DNA of 64,000 nucleotides from JBCCCJ01 sp039029315 (GCA_039029315.1 JBCCGK010000046.1:1-64000), one strand, 5' to 3'; positions 35,516-45,534 are shown, numbered from the stretch's first letter. The notes: generated by a model not told the origin, from the letters alone. Translations and numbers: made by a program.

Positions 35516-36505
35516 ATGAAAACTAGAAAACACAATGGATGTTTCGTCCTGATGGTCGGGATGATGATCTCGGCTTCCCTATTCTCCCAGATTCCAAGAG
35601 AAGGATTGATTGGGGAATATCACCTTGACAATGCAGATCTGAGCGACTCCAGCGGATATCAACACCACATGAATTCCGATGGATTCTTTGTCGGAAAAAC
35701 AAATGACCGATTTGGGCGAACAGATAAGGCCCTGTCCCTGGATGGCACCTATATCGGGATTCCAGACCCCTCGGTGTACAACTTTGCCGATTCTGCCAGC
35801 GGTATGTCTATTTCTCTGTGGATACATCCTATCAATCTATACCATGACTGGATTCCCCTTGTCACCAAATGGCCAGGTTTTGGGAGAGGGGGGTATTTTC
35901 TGGGAATCAATCCCGGAACTCATCAGATCCGATGGAACGTGAATTTGGGAAACATAGGTCCCCCGATTGAGTCTCAAACGAAACCTTTCAATGGCGTATG
36001 GTATCATGTGGTTGCCACTTATGATGGAAGCGAAGCGAAATTATACGTGGATGGAGTGCTTGAGGCTCAGGCCACTTACAACAGCCCCCTAAGACCATCC
36101 AATTTTACCCCTTTTGCGATTGCTTTACAAGGAGATGGAAACTCTTTCAATACCTTCCTGGGAGATGTCGATGATGTATTGATTTATGATCGGGCTGTGA
36201 GCCAGGAAGAAGTGAACCAGCTAATGAATCAGTATGCGACCTCTAATGAGGTACTCATGAATCAGCTGACATCTTTTGACTTGTTGCCCAATCCAGCTAC
36301 AGATCAGTTATCTATAGCATTTGATGCTGAGATCGGAAAGCTTCCGTCAGTTTCCTTATATGATCTACAAGGTCGGCTGCAACTTCACCAACAAGTGCTA
36401 AAGGATGAGCCAATCAGCCTGACAACTCTCCCTTCAGGAATGTATATGGTGGTCTTGACTGTAGAGGATCAATTATTGGGCTCCCGAAAATTGATCAAGC
36501 AATAG
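35516..36505 (+). CDS. LamG-domain secreted protein with T9SS sorting domain
   Basis: The 329-residue protein has a signal peptide (ending ASLFSQ). A LamG/concanavalin-like jelly-roll domain covers about 27-240 (GEYHLDNADLSDSSGYQHH, ISLWIHPINLY, GVWYHVVATYDGSEAKLYVDG, ...DDVLIYDRAVSQEEV). A T9SS domain ends it (DLLPNPATDQLSIAF, then LPSGMYMVVL). Such single-LamG secreted proteins bind glycans or cell surfaces. It converges with the CHAT gene; only 82 bases separate them and I see no strong terminator there. Confidence 0.87.
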   Translation: MKTRKHNGCFVLMVGMMISASLFSQIPREGLIGEYHLDNADLSDSSGYQHHMNSDGFFVGKTNDRFGRTDKALSLDGTYIGIPDPSVYNFADSASGMSISLWIHPINLYHDWIPLVTKWPGFGRGGYFLGINPGTHQIRWNVNLGNIGPPIESQTKPFNGVWYHVVATYDGSEAKLYVDGVLEAQATYNSPLRPSNFTPFAIALQGDGNSFNTFLGDVDDVLIYDRAVSQEEVNQLMNQYATSNEVLMNQLTSFDLLPNPATDQLSIAFDAEIGKLPSVSLYDLQGRLQLHQQVLKDEPISLTTLPSGMYMVVLTVEDQLLGSRKLIKQ

Positions 36506-36587
36506 GAACTTCGGATAGGACGATCTCTTAGGCAGGAGACATTATTTGATCAAAAAAGAACAGGAAGGGCTGGAGAAGGTCAAAACG

Positions 36588-39578
36588 TCAGTGATTTCTT
36601 CCTTTGCTTGTGCGTATATGTCTGCGCCACAACAGGAGCGCCATCATCAGCAAGCCAAAGAGGAGCAGCAGCCAGCTGTAGGGAAGACTGTTTCTGCCAT
36701 AAGCAGGAAGAGGCTCCATATTTCCCATTGGAATCATTGCAGCCCAAAAAAACGGGTGGGCAAACATGTGATCCCTGCTATCAAGGATGGACAATTTGGC
36801 TTGTCTTAAGGCTTCCTGCTTGCTTTGCCCTTCTGCAAGTTGATGATAGAATTCTTGCATGAGCGAGGCTGTGGATTCATCATCTACCTGCCACAGACTG
36901 GCAATCACACTTTGGGCCCCTGAATAGGTGCAGGCACGAGCAAGACTTATAATGCCTTCTCCTTGCACAAGATTCCCGGTGCCTGTTTCACAAGCACTGA
37001 GTACTACCATATCAGCAGGTATGGACGTGAGGTAGACATCCAACATCCGGAATGGGCCATCTGCAAACATGATGTGAGAAAAACGTGGGTCCGACATGTC
37101 CAATGCTGCATGGCTGGAAATATGAATCAGAGGGTAGTTTGGTGCCAAATTCCTGAATGCTTCCGTGGTTGCGGCCTCATCTGACAGAAGTGTGCTTCTC
37201 CAATATCGGGAAATATAATCCGTTTCCTGCTGACTGAAAATCAATCTTGGATACTGCTCTGCCTGATCCTGCTCAGCAAATGGTCGGATAATCAATAGGT
37301 CCTGTTGTTGTTGTCGTGTGTAGGATCTGGGCGGTGGTTCCGCAAGCAATCTGGAAGAATGCGCATAGGATATGCCATATTTGTTGATCAAATAGTCAAA
37401 ATCCCCATAGCGAGTCTGGTGTTTGGGTTTTTGATACAAGAGTGCATCAAACGGTAGATTGGCCAGGGCTCCATCCGGGACAATGATCAGGTGTTCAGGA
37501 AGATCTCTTTCCTCCAGAGGAAGTATCAGCCGTTGGTAAAGGCGGGAGCCATATTCAATAATTTGTTGCGCTGAGACTTGTTTCAGGGAATCGAGTTGAG
37601 CGCAAAGCGGGCCAGATGACGATTTGGCACACTGGATGTTCATCAACCAATATTGCTGAAGGCCATTTCGGAACAATTGAATCCAGCTCGCCAGAGAATC
37701 GCTATTTCCTAACGCCTGCCAGTGCAGTTCATCCTGCATCAACACGAAGGCCCCCAATTGACCCTGATACACCACATATTCGATCACTGCGCTCTCTGGA
37801 TGCTCCATGAGAAAGGATTCTCGTAGATGATCATATCCCATGGTAGGCAATCTTGAGTAGGAAGGTGTCAATTCTGTCAGTTGGTCGAGCAGAGATCGAT
37901 ACAAACTTCTGGTTCGGAAGAGTTGCTTTTCCAGGACTTCCTTTTGCTCATTGGTCTGAGAGAGATGGCTGTCAAATGATTGTTTTTCCAGTTCGATGAT
38001 TTGGCTTCGAAGCAACCGCTCCTGAAGTTTAAGAGAATCCGGGATGTTGTCTTCCTGCAATTCAGCATGTTGATGTAGCGTGAGCAACAAAGCAAATGAT
38101 TTGGCCTTCTCAACGATTCTGAAAGCATCGACCAGATATTGAAAGTCTCCTGTCATGAGGTACATGTCCAGATAGCCAAGCAGAATCTCATCAAAATATA
38201 GACGACCATTTTCATTCCATTGCAAAATGGAGGGTTCCATTCTGGGAAGATTCCTAACCATATCCATGAGTTTTTCCTCTGCTCTGTAGGTGTCATAAGC
38301 AGTCTTCATCATGGGGAGCGATTGACGCACCTTGGCCTTTTGTCGTAAGATGCGGGCCTTCCCCTTGAATGCCTGAAGGCAAAGACCGCCATTGTGGTAG
38401 TATTCAGGCTTGACAGGATTGGCCTGAAGGCTGGTATCTGTAAAAGGATCAATCTGACTGATCAGGACCTGCTGGTATTGCTGCACAGCCTTGTCCAGAC
38501 TGTCCTGTTTTTCATATATTTCTGCCAGACGTAACGGAATAACACCAGCATAGTACCGCTTGTCGCTCTCCCGAAGATATCTTGTGACAAAATCTGATCG
38601 ATAATATGCCTTCAAAAAGGCAAGAGCTTCCTCATTCGTGCGAATGGTTCGCCTCCAATTCTGATCTTTGAATATATCCAGAATGGCCGTTTGATATGTA
38701 TGGGCTGCCTGAATCATGTTTCCCATTTTCCAATAAGCCAGGGCAATATGCTGCTGGATCTGCCAGCGATGAGGATGTGCCTCTCCCAACGCTAGGGTGA
38801 AACAAGAATCTGATTTTTCGAAGTCTTCAATAGCCTTTTTGTGAAGGTCATCATAACTATTGCGTAGATCTCCCCGATTGTAATAGGCTCGGGCAAACCG
38901 ATCTGGAGGCGCATCATTCAATTCATGAATCTTGATGGCTTGATTCAAATAATTCATCGCCTGATTCACATCTCCAAGACGGGAGTAGATCATCTGAATA
39001 TTGTTGTATATAGGACCGAGTCTGAGGTTGTTCTCCCCCCATAGTTCTATAGCAGTCTCGGCAGCTAGTCTATAATGTGTCAGGGATTTGGCTTTGTCAT
39101 CCCGAATGGTGTAGACCATTGCCAAGTTGTTGTGCATGACAACGGTTTCGAGTGGCAGACTGTCCTGATTGAATTGCATGCGTCGTTCTACTTCCTTGAG
39201 GTCAGGAAAAGCTTCTTCATACTTCTCCTGGTGCAGATAAGCCGTTGCCCTTAGATTGTAGAGCGTAATAAAATGCCGATGCGTACTATCCAGATGTTCA
39301 AAAGCTGCTGCCAATCCCTGCTCAGCATAGGATCGGGAAAGCTCATATTGATATTGATGACGCGTATATCTGCCAAGTCTGTGGTAGCAGAGAACATGCT
39401 GGTCCCAATCAGAAGCTTGTTCAGTTTGTTCCAGGGCGAAGAGGAGATGATGCATGGCACTGTCATAGACCCTCAATGCTCCAAAAGAATCTGCGATGGC
39501 AAGATGATCCACCTGAGCAGACAGTCGGAGAGATCCGACTACAGCAAGGAAACTACAGAACCAGAATATTCTTGCCAT
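36588..39578 (-). CDS. Membrane-anchored TPR-CHAT caspase-like protein
   Basis: I place the start at 39578 (MARIFWFCSFLAVVG), since this gives a signal peptide ending RLSAQ; the 30 codons upstream in frame lie in a mobile element. The 996-residue protein has many TPR-like helices over about 30-500, a coiled segment, and a C-terminal CHAT protease domain. The caspase-like dyad is visible as HISSHA (His about 823) and LSACETG (Cys about 863), followed by QSVIASLWQVDD. A single membrane helix (about 968-985) and a basic tail (RRHIRTSK) end the protein. This topology puts CHAT in the periplasm. CHAT proteins are proteases in defence or cell-death pathways, but periplasmic versions are uncharacterised. 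Confidence 0.85.
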   Translation of the reverse strand: MARIFWFCSFLAVVGSLRLSAQVDHLAIADSFGALRVYDSAMHHLLFALEQTEQASDWDQHVLCYHRLGRYTRHQYQYELSRSYAEQGLAAAFEHLDSTHRHFITLYNLRATAYLHQEKYEEAFPDLKEVERRMQFNQDSLPLETVVMHNNLAMVYTIRDDKAKSLTHYRLAAETAIELWGENNLRLGPIYNNIQMIYSRLGDVNQAMNYLNQAIKIHELNDAPPDRFARAYYNRGDLRNSYDDLHKKAIEDFEKSDSCFTLALGEAHPHRWQIQQHIALAYWKMGNMIQAAHTYQTAILDIFKDQNWRRTIRTNEEALAFLKAYYRSDFVTRYLRESDKRYYAGVIPLRLAEIYEKQDSLDKAVQQYQQVLISQIDPFTDTSLQANPVKPEYYHNGGLCLQAFKGKARILRQKAKVRQSLPMMKTAYDTYRAEEKLMDMVRNLPRMEPSILQWNENGRLYFDEILLGYLDMYLMTGDFQYLVDAFRIVEKAKSFALLLTLHQHAELQEDNIPDSLKLQERLLRSQIIELEKQSFDSHLSQTNEQKEVLEKQLFRTRSLYRSLLDQLTELTPSYSRLPTMGYDHLRESFLMEHPESAVIEYVVYQGQLGAFVLMQDELHWQALGNSDSLASWIQLFRNGLQQYWLMNIQCAKSSSGPLCAQLDSLKQVSAQQIIEYGSRLYQRLILPLEERDLPEHLIIVPDGALANLPFDALLYQKPKHQTRYGDFDYLINKYGISYAHSSRLLAEPPPRSYTRQQQQDLLIIRPFAEQDQAEQYPRLIFSQQETDYISRYWRSTLLSDEAATTEAFRNLAPNYPLIHISSHAALDMSDPRFSHIMFADGPFRMLDVYLTSIPADMVVLSACETGTGNLVQGEGIISLARACTYSGAQSVIASLWQVDDESTASLMQEFYHQLAEGQSKQEALRQAKLSILDSRDHMFAHPFFWAAMIPMGNMEPLPAYGRNSLPYSWLLLLFGLLMMALLLWRRHIRTSKGRNH

Positions 39579-39585
39579 TTCTAAG

Positions 39586-39744
39586 AGACTGTTTTGAAAT
39601 CTGTCACTTATTTTTTGTATGCGTCTTTTTTCCTCATTCAGTGGCTTTTTTTGTTCCCATAGCACCACTATGAGGACAAAAAAGAGCCTTGTCTGAGAAA
39701 AAAATACACCCTAAAAATTCTCAGTACACATTCCCAAACAGTCT
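39586..39744. mobile_element. MITE-like element with CTAAG target duplication, family C
   Basis: The ends AGACTGTTT and AAACAGTCT are exact complements, and the 5-base sequence CTAAG flanks both sides (39581-39585, 39745-39749), the sign of transposition. The centre is a strong hairpin: TTTTTTTGTTCCCATAG pairs with CTATGAGGACAAAAAAG over 16 of 17 positions, including wobbles. The element carries no gene. It lies only seven bases upstream of the CHAT gene's ATG, so that gene's leader and promoter-proximal region now come from the element. Confidence 0.85.
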
Positions 39745-39827
39745 CTAAGAATGAAACGCAATTGTCAATCCACTGCGTATATTGGTTCCGAAAATAGGCA
39801 ATTCTCCTGAGTTGTGCTATGGATCAC

Positions 39828-42488
39828 TTACCGCAAAAAGCGATACGTCCACTTAAGCAAAAAGATGTTTCTGCCTTGTTCTCCCACCAGATATTGCCTA
39901 AAACTGGGCAAGAAGGCCGTTTCTGGATCACCAAATTGGGTGTTGGCCTGGGTCCAGACCAGATAGAATTCTGAGCCTGGAATGTACTCCCATCTTAACA
40001 CCAGATTGGAGCGAAACTGGATGAAATTGAAATCTGGTTTCCGAAAGTGGCAACTGGCACAATCGATAGAGCCATCTCGGTTTTCGTCTAAAAGAAAAGA
40101 AGAGGATTCTGGTGCATAGATCAAGCGATCTCCCAACAATTCATGCCGATCTTCATAGAACGCCAATGGATTTGTGATGATCTTGAAGTCTGAATAGATG
40201 CCCTGCGTAATGAATGGCTGACCGTAATACTGGATGGTGAGATTGGGAGTAATATTGATATTGGCTCTGGCCGTGAGACTGTATGTCTTCTGATCAATCG
40301 CTCCTCCGATATAGGTGCCTCCCTGATCTGTCTGAAAGGTGGTGATGTGCTGATATTCACGAGCAAATCGGTTAAAAGAAGGAGACAGGGAGAAATTGAT
40401 GGCATTGGTTGGCTGGAAATTTACTGATAAGCTATACCCTCTGGATTTGACAAAGTTCCGCTGGCTATTGTAGTAATTCACGTTGAGGTTGACATTGACA
40501 GCTTTGCGGCGATCACTGTTGATATAGGTGAAAAATCCCGTACCAATTGGTCGTCTGAGGGCCGGACCACCGAACAAGGCGCGGGTAGAGATATCCAGCA
40601 ATTCCTTGAAGACACCGCCACCTGCGCTCCAGAAATTTTTGAACATGCCATGCACATTGGTACTCACATTTCTGTTGAGCGCATTGCCACCAAAATCCCA
40701 GCCAAGGGTTTGATTGTAGTTCCATCTGGCATTTCGAAAAACACTAAAAGGTTGTTGAATATTCAGGCCACCCCAGAAAAAATGACTGACCATATCTGTG
40801 TTCTGCATGAACCCCACATCATTGAGCTCCAGCTTGGGAGAACGCCAGGTAAGTCCGGTTTGGAAGCGCCATTTTCCCCCATACTTGGCAACATGCATGC
40901 TGCCCCCATGCCCAGTGAGACTGGTCGCAGAAGTATCTACTCCCAGATGATCTACACCAGGGCGAAGGAAGGAATGTACAAAGTTGGTTTGAGTTCGATA
41001 AATGGAAGATTTGGTCCCTGCGACCTGACTTAAAACGACCCGGCCTCCTACTTCCCAATTCTGATTGTCCCATTTGTGCAGGACATCAGCCCCTCCCGTC
41101 AGGGCCTGCTGATTCAGCATATCAGCCAATCCAGTTCCATTCAGTCGTCGTTGCGTTGAGGTCAGGATTCCTCCCACTACGGTATTTCCCCCATCAAAAT
41201 CCTGGGTCACGCGTCCGACAAAATAATTGGTCAGTGGTTCGACGGTTTCCTTTCTTTTGCCATCGAGGCCTTCGATCTGTGCATACTCCTGTTGCGTCAG
41301 ACTTTCCAGAATGCCAATGGCCAGTCCTTTTTGGGTTTTTCCAGAAAACTTCGCCGCGCCAAGGATGGTGGTGTTTTGTGGAACATCCCCATATTCTCCC
41401 CCCCTGAGGCGCGGATTGCTCGATGGAGGGCCCCCTATCCGGCGAGAATAGAAGAGGTTGTCAGAGTTGAAATTGCCTGTCTGGGCATTGGTGACCTGAT
41501 AATTGAAGAGGTTGTTGTTCTCAATGAAAAATGGACGACGTTCCTGAAAAAATATTTCAAATCCATCCAGGCGAACTTGTGAAGGATCTGCTTCCACCTG
41601 GCCAAAATCCGGATTGATGGTGAAATCCAAGACCAAATCGTTGGTAACACCGATCTTTCCATCTATTCCGGCACTTGCCCGTTGTGCATTGCCTTTTTCA
41701 AAAAAAGGATTGCCAAGGATTTTTGGAAAAGTCTCCAATTGACCAGAGACATAGGGTTGGAGTTCGACCAGCCGCTGGGGCTTGATGTCTTTGAGGCCAT
41801 GTAACTCGCCAAATCCACTCACCCAATAAGGTGCCTGATTGGGAATGTATTGCCAGACAGATCGACTTTCTTGCCTGAAATCTCGTCGTGTGAACTGAAT
41901 GCCCCAAACCTGTTCTTTTTCATCACTGAATCGGATTTGGCTGAAAGGAATTCGAACTTCAGCTACCCAACCCAGAGCGTCTACCCGAGTCTTGAGAAAC
42001 CAAATCGGATTCCAGTTGGTGTCCCAGTTGTTGCCATTGTTGCTGATAAATTCATCTCCTTTGACCCCGGCCACTGTGGCGGTAAAGGAAAAAGCCGTTC
42101 GGAGGTCCCGATAGCTGTCAATATTGATTTCCACCCAATCTCCTTCAAATCCATCTCGCCGACTCATTCGCTTCACAATGCTGTCGGGAGAACTGTCATA
42201 GCATCGATAGGCGATATAGAGATTTTTATCATCATACAGGATTTTGAAAGCTGTATTCTGGGTCGCTTTTCCCTTGTCAACAGGGCTTCGTTGAATGAAG
42301 CCATCTCCCCACTCAACCTGTTCCCAGGCGGGATCATCGAGCTTTCCATCGAGTACCGGGGGCTCCTGAAGAATGCGTTGGGTGTGGTATTGTTTTTTGG
42401 GGATTTCTGCCTCTCCATTGGAGGATTGTGCATAAGATCGCAGGCCTATCAGGAGAAGGAAGCAAATACTCAGACTGATTCGAATCAT
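39828..42488 (-). CDS. DUF5916 outer-membrane protein with CBM9-like N-terminal domain
   Basis: The start at 42488 (MIRISLSICFLLLIG) gives a signal peptide ending RSYAQ; the open frame upstream is not conserved-looking. The 886-residue protein has a CBM9-like beta-sandwich at about 35-240 (RILQEPPVLDGKLDDPAWEQ, then YIAYRCYDSSPDSIVKRMSRRDG split by a turn). The DUF5916 barrel-like domain follows (DFTINPDFGQVEADPSQV, FFQERRPFFIENN, LFYSRRIGGPP) and ends with LLKWTYRFLR, an outer-membrane-type C-terminal strand. Function of DUF5916 is unknown. It lies upstream of the CHAT gene on the same strand, separated by the MITE. Confidence 0.87.
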   Translation of the reverse strand: MIRISLSICFLLLIGLRSYAQSSNGEAEIPKKQYHTQRILQEPPVLDGKLDDPAWEQVEWGDGFIQRSPVDKGKATQNTAFKILYDDKNLYIAYRCYDSSPDSIVKRMSRRDGFEGDWVEINIDSYRDLRTAFSFTATVAGVKGDEFISNNGNNWDTNWNPIWFLKTRVDALGWVAEVRIPFSQIRFSDEKEQVWGIQFTRRDFRQESRSVWQYIPNQAPYWVSGFGELHGLKDIKPQRLVELQPYVSGQLETFPKILGNPFFEKGNAQRASAGIDGKIGVTNDLVLDFTINPDFGQVEADPSQVRLDGFEIFFQERRPFFIENNNLFNYQVTNAQTGNFNSDNLFYSRRIGGPPSSNPRLRGGEYGDVPQNTTILGAAKFSGKTQKGLAIGILESLTQQEYAQIEGLDGKRKETVEPLTNYFVGRVTQDFDGGNTVVGGILTSTQRRLNGTGLADMLNQQALTGGADVLHKWDNQNWEVGGRVVLSQVAGTKSSIYRTQTNFVHSFLRPGVDHLGVDTSATSLTGHGGSMHVAKYGGKWRFQTGLTWRSPKLELNDVGFMQNTDMVSHFFWGGLNIQQPFSVFRNARWNYNQTLGWDFGGNALNRNVSTNVHGMFKNFWSAGGGVFKELLDISTRALFGGPALRRPIGTGFFTYINSDRRKAVNVNLNVNYYNSQRNFVKSRGYSLSVNFQPTNAINFSLSPSFNRFAREYQHITTFQTDQGGTYIGGAIDQKTYSLTARANINITPNLTIQYYGQPFITQGIYSDFKIITNPLAFYEDRHELLGDRLIYAPESSSFLLDENRDGSIDCASCHFRKPDFNFIQFRSNLVLRWEYIPGSEFYLVWTQANTQFGDPETAFLPSFRQYLVGEQGRNIFLLKWTYRFLR

Positions 42489-42798
42489 TGAGGTAGCAAA
42501 TTGATATGCTTTAGATACTCCAATGAACCAATTGGGTTGACAAAAGCGGCGTACAGGATCACTTTTTCGCAATTTTGCCCCCACACTGATGTTTTGAACA
42601 AACATTGACCAAAGATTGAACTGGATTGTGAGCAAAACCAGTCTCTACTTTTGAGCCATTCTATGATCATAGCATGTCAATGAACTCATTCTCTGGCTGA
42701 CACTGTATCCTGACAACACCTTTTCCCTTTCCCTGAGCAGGTTCAAATGAATCTGGACAATCACCTGTGTTCATTGTTTATGTTTAATCCAATATGTC
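42489..42798. other. Divergent intergenic region
   Basis: This 310-base gap separates the leftward DUF5916 gene and a rightward unknown gene, so both promoters should lie here. I see only a short palindrome (CTATGATCATAG near 42660) and no convincing gene. Confidence 0.3.
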
Positions 42799-43815
42799 AT
42801 GCAAATAGCAACCACCACCCTAAACCCTCATGCAATCAGTCGTTTTCGCAGCATTCGCCAATCATTCGCTGAGCTGGATCCTCGTCTGTCTGATCTTGTC
42901 GCCAATATGGATAAGATCGTCGAATTGCTGGAATCCAATCGCCTCAAACTCGCTGGTGATCAGATCAAAGAATTAATGGTATCGACCCAACAGATGGCAG
43001 GAATAAGCCTGGGATTGAGTGATCTTGTTCCGCTTTTCGATCTTGTCTTTTGTGACATCCTTGTCAATCTGATTCCTCTTTCAGAGGTCTTTTCTGATGC
43101 TTGTTCTTTCGCTTTGGCGATTCAGGATCGCTTTGATTTTATGGTATTGGATCAGATATCAGATCGGCCCATTCCTGTAGATGTCAGTAAGACGATGGAT
43201 CGTCTGAATCAATTGATCCACCACTACCAACTGTCTTCCCCTCAACGTGGAGAGGGATGGGGCTTGATCGATCAAGCCGGCAGGTGTGCCATTGTCCCAA
43301 CTCCTGCAGATTTGGAGAGACAGGTTGCCAGAACAGACTTGCTTGCCAAACTCGGAACCACCTTTTCTCAGATGGAAGGAGATACCCTTTCCCGCTCTCA
43401 GCTCAATGAATTATTCGGAACCATTCTTCTCAGTAAACCTTCGATTTGTCCGATCCCTGAACTCGCTCCGATCTTCCAGATTATGATTCTGTTGGGAGGA
43501 AAAAAGCCCAAAATGTTCTTCGAACATCCAATCGAATTCACCTTGCCTGGCAATTTCACTCTGGTCAGTATTTTAGAAAACTTGATCCGGAACAAAAAAA
43601 CTCAGGTCAAGGATCTGGATAGAAATGCCAAACGATTGGATGCCTTGACAGCACTGGAACTGGAGATGGTCAAGGCGACACTTGACAAGGTTCTCAAGGA
43701 TATGAAGATTTTGAAAGCATTTGAAAAGGCCAAAAAGAATCCTGATTACATCAAGGCAAGTATTCGGCGCGTCTTCAATATTCCTCCTTTATCTATGACT
43801 ACAGTTCCCAAGTAG
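42799..43815 (+). CDS. Helical cytoplasmic protein of unknown function
   Basis: I do not recognise this 338-residue protein. It has no signal peptide or transmembrane segment. Composition and pattern suggest mostly helices: an amphipathic N-terminal region (FRSIRQSFAELDPRLSDLVANM), a hydrophobic stretch near 70-110 (LSDLVPLFDLVFCDILVNLIPL) that could be a buried core, and a Lys-rich C terminus (KVLKDMKILKAFEKAKKNPDY). It stands alone. Normal codon usage and an ATG with open frame support it as a real gene. Confidence 0.65.
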   Translation: MQIATTTLNPHAISRFRSIRQSFAELDPRLSDLVANMDKIVELLESNRLKLAGDQIKELMVSTQQMAGISLGLSDLVPLFDLVFCDILVNLIPLSEVFSDACSFALAIQDRFDFMVLDQISDRPIPVDVSKTMDRLNQLIHHYQLSSPQRGEGWGLIDQAGRCAIVPTPADLERQVARTDLLAKLGTTFSQMEGDTLSRSQLNELFGTILLSKPSICPIPELAPIFQIMILLGGKKPKMFFEHPIEFTLPGNFTLVSILENLIRNKKTQVKDLDRNAKRLDALTALELEMVKATLDKVLKDMKILKAFEKAKKNPDYIKASIRRVFNIPPLSMTTVPK

Positions 43816-43959
43816 GTGGGGGGAGACTGTGAATCTATGGGTTTTAGGGAAAAAATGTACGCATACAGCCATCTCTACCCTTATGTCCTCTATTTCCTTT
43901 AGTCCAAATCTCACATTCAGACCACCCACTTATGTACCTAAAGTTCCTTTTTTAATTAG

Positions 43960-44014
43960 GCAAGGCGCACCATGGGACCCCAGCATGCTTGGGCCATGAT
44001 CTTTTGCGCCTTGC
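43960..44014. promoter_or_regulatory. Long palindrome 30 bases before the FG-GAP propeller gene
   Basis: GCAAGGCGCA at 43960-43969 is the exact complement of 44005-44014. Within the loop, CATGG/CCATG and CCCAGCATGCTTGGG extend the fold. It ends 29 bases before the ATG at 44044. It may be a leader hairpin affecting translation, a terminator for the gene before, or a REP-type element. Confidence 0.45.
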
Positions 44015-44043
44015 AATTCTGAACCCTTCATAATTTTTCAATC

Positions 44044-45534
44044 ATGTCTGATAAATACCTTCTTACTTTTGCGCTTTCTCTATTTGTAGGATCTACTCTT
44101 TTCGCCCAACTCAATGAAGTGAAGCTCACAACCAGCGATGGGGCGGAACGACATCGATTTGGTTCGGCTGTCGCTCTTTATGGAAATGTTGCCGCCATCG
44201 CTGCCGGGAACAAAGACCTTGGCAATGGCGCTTTTGGCGCTGTATACCTATTCGAGAACATAAATGGAACATGGACAGAAACGCAAATGCTGGAACCAGA
44301 CGGGTCCAGACCAATTGTCTCTTTTGGCTCTGGTCTGGCTCTCTGGCAGAACAGGCTTGCGATAGGTGCCCAAGCTGATAGTGTCCTGTTCCCCAATGAT
44401 GGAAGTGTGTATCTCTACGAACAAAGCGGCAATCAGTGGGTGCCTTCGGATACCCTCACGGCTGTAGATGGAAAAGACGGAGACCGATTAGGGACTTCTG
44501 TTGCGATGTGGGGAAGTGAGATCATCGCTGGGGCGCCTCTGGATGATGATATGGGAACCAACAATACCGGATCTGCTTACATCTTTTCTTTCAATGGCAA
44601 TGGGTGGACCCAGACAGAAATATTTGCACCAGATCCAGATGATGAAGATCGATTTGGGGAGACTGTCGCGATGAGTGCACAGTATGCTATGGTTTATTCT
44701 AGTGGAGATGATGATGTTGCCTCGGCAAGTGGAGCCGTCTATGTCTTCGAAAATACTGGATCGACCTGGACCTATTCACAAAAACTCAAGGCCAGTGATG
44801 CTCAGCAGACCGCACAATTTGGGATCTCAATAGACATTGATGGAGATAGAGCCATTATAGGAGCGGATGCACATGGTGGGGGGAATGAAGGGGCCGCCTA
44901 TGTGTTTCAGAAAACAGATACGGCAGGATGGGTGGAAGTAGACAAGATTGTCTCTTCGGATTTGGGAGCGAGTGACTTTTTCGGCCATGCGGTAGCGGTT
45001 CAGGAAGATACGCTTCTGATCTCAGCTTCCGGGGATAGCGACAATGTGACCTTTGGGGGGGCCTTGTATCGATTTGTGCACAATGGCACAAGTTGGGATG
45101 AAACAAAAATTGTCCCATCTGATGTGGCGATGAGCGATTTTTTTGGAACTGCAGTGGCCCTCGATTCTGGCTATTATTTCTGTACAGCACAGACATCTGA
45201 CGAATTGGGTTTTGACAGTGGCAAAGGGTATGTATTCAAAGAAGCAGGGACAGCGATGGCGATTGCTCCTGAATTGCTTCTGGAAGATTTTCAGCTATTT
45301 CCCAATCCGGCCAGAGATGCGGTGCAAGTGTCTTTTCAGATGCAGGAGAGACATCCTTTGGAGATCCAATTGCTGAATGGACAAGGCCAATTGGTCTATG
45401 TCCGTAAGATCAGGCACCCGCTGGGGCAGCATGACATGACGATCCAAACTTCGGATCTGCCAGCGGGCTTGTACGTGCTCCGCATTCACAGCAATCAGCA
45501 TTCAGTTGCGCATAAACTTCTGATTGGACAATAG
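44044..45534 (+). CDS. Secreted FG-GAP beta-propeller protein with T9SS domain
   Basis: The 496-residue protein has a signal peptide (ending STLFAQ) and seven consecutive FG-GAP-type repeats of about 50-57 residues. Each has a pattern such as DRFGETVAMSAQYAMV, then SGAVYVFE, then a Trp-rich strand. Seven repeats match a closed integrin-like beta-propeller. A T9SS domain ends it (QLFPNPARDAVQVSF, then LPAGLYVLRI). Surface adhesion or recognition is likely. The next gene (SRPBCC) starts eight bases after its stop, so the two may be co-transcribed. Confidence 0.87.
   Translation: MSDKYLLTFALSLFVGSTLFAQLNEVKLTTSDGAERHRFGSAVALYGNVAAIAAGNKDLGNGAFGAVYLFENINGTWTETQMLEPDGSRPIVSFGSGLALWQNRLAIGAQADSVLFPNDGSVYLYEQSGNQWVPSDTLTAVDGKDGDRLGTSVAMWGSEIIAGAPLDDDMGTNNTGSAYIFSFNGNGWTQTEIFAPDPDDEDRFGETVAMSAQYAMVYSSGDDDVASASGAVYVFENTGSTWTYSQKLKASDAQQTAQFGISIDIDGDRAIIGADAHGGGNEGAAYVFQKTDTAGWVEVDKIVSSDLGASDFFGHAVAVQEDTLLISASGDSDNVTFGGALYRFVHNGTSWDETKIVPSDVAMSDFFGTAVALDSGYYFCTAQTSDELGFDSGKGYVFKEAGTAMAIAPELLLEDFQLFPNPARDAVQVSFQMQERHPLEIQLLNGQGQLVYVRKIRHPLGQHDMTIQTSDLPAGLYVLRIHSNQHSVAHKLLIGQ

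Noticed and set aside
39579..39668. N-terminal extension of the CHAT gene
   Set aside because: These 30 codons are in the family C element and precede a clear signal peptide, so they are not native coding sequence.
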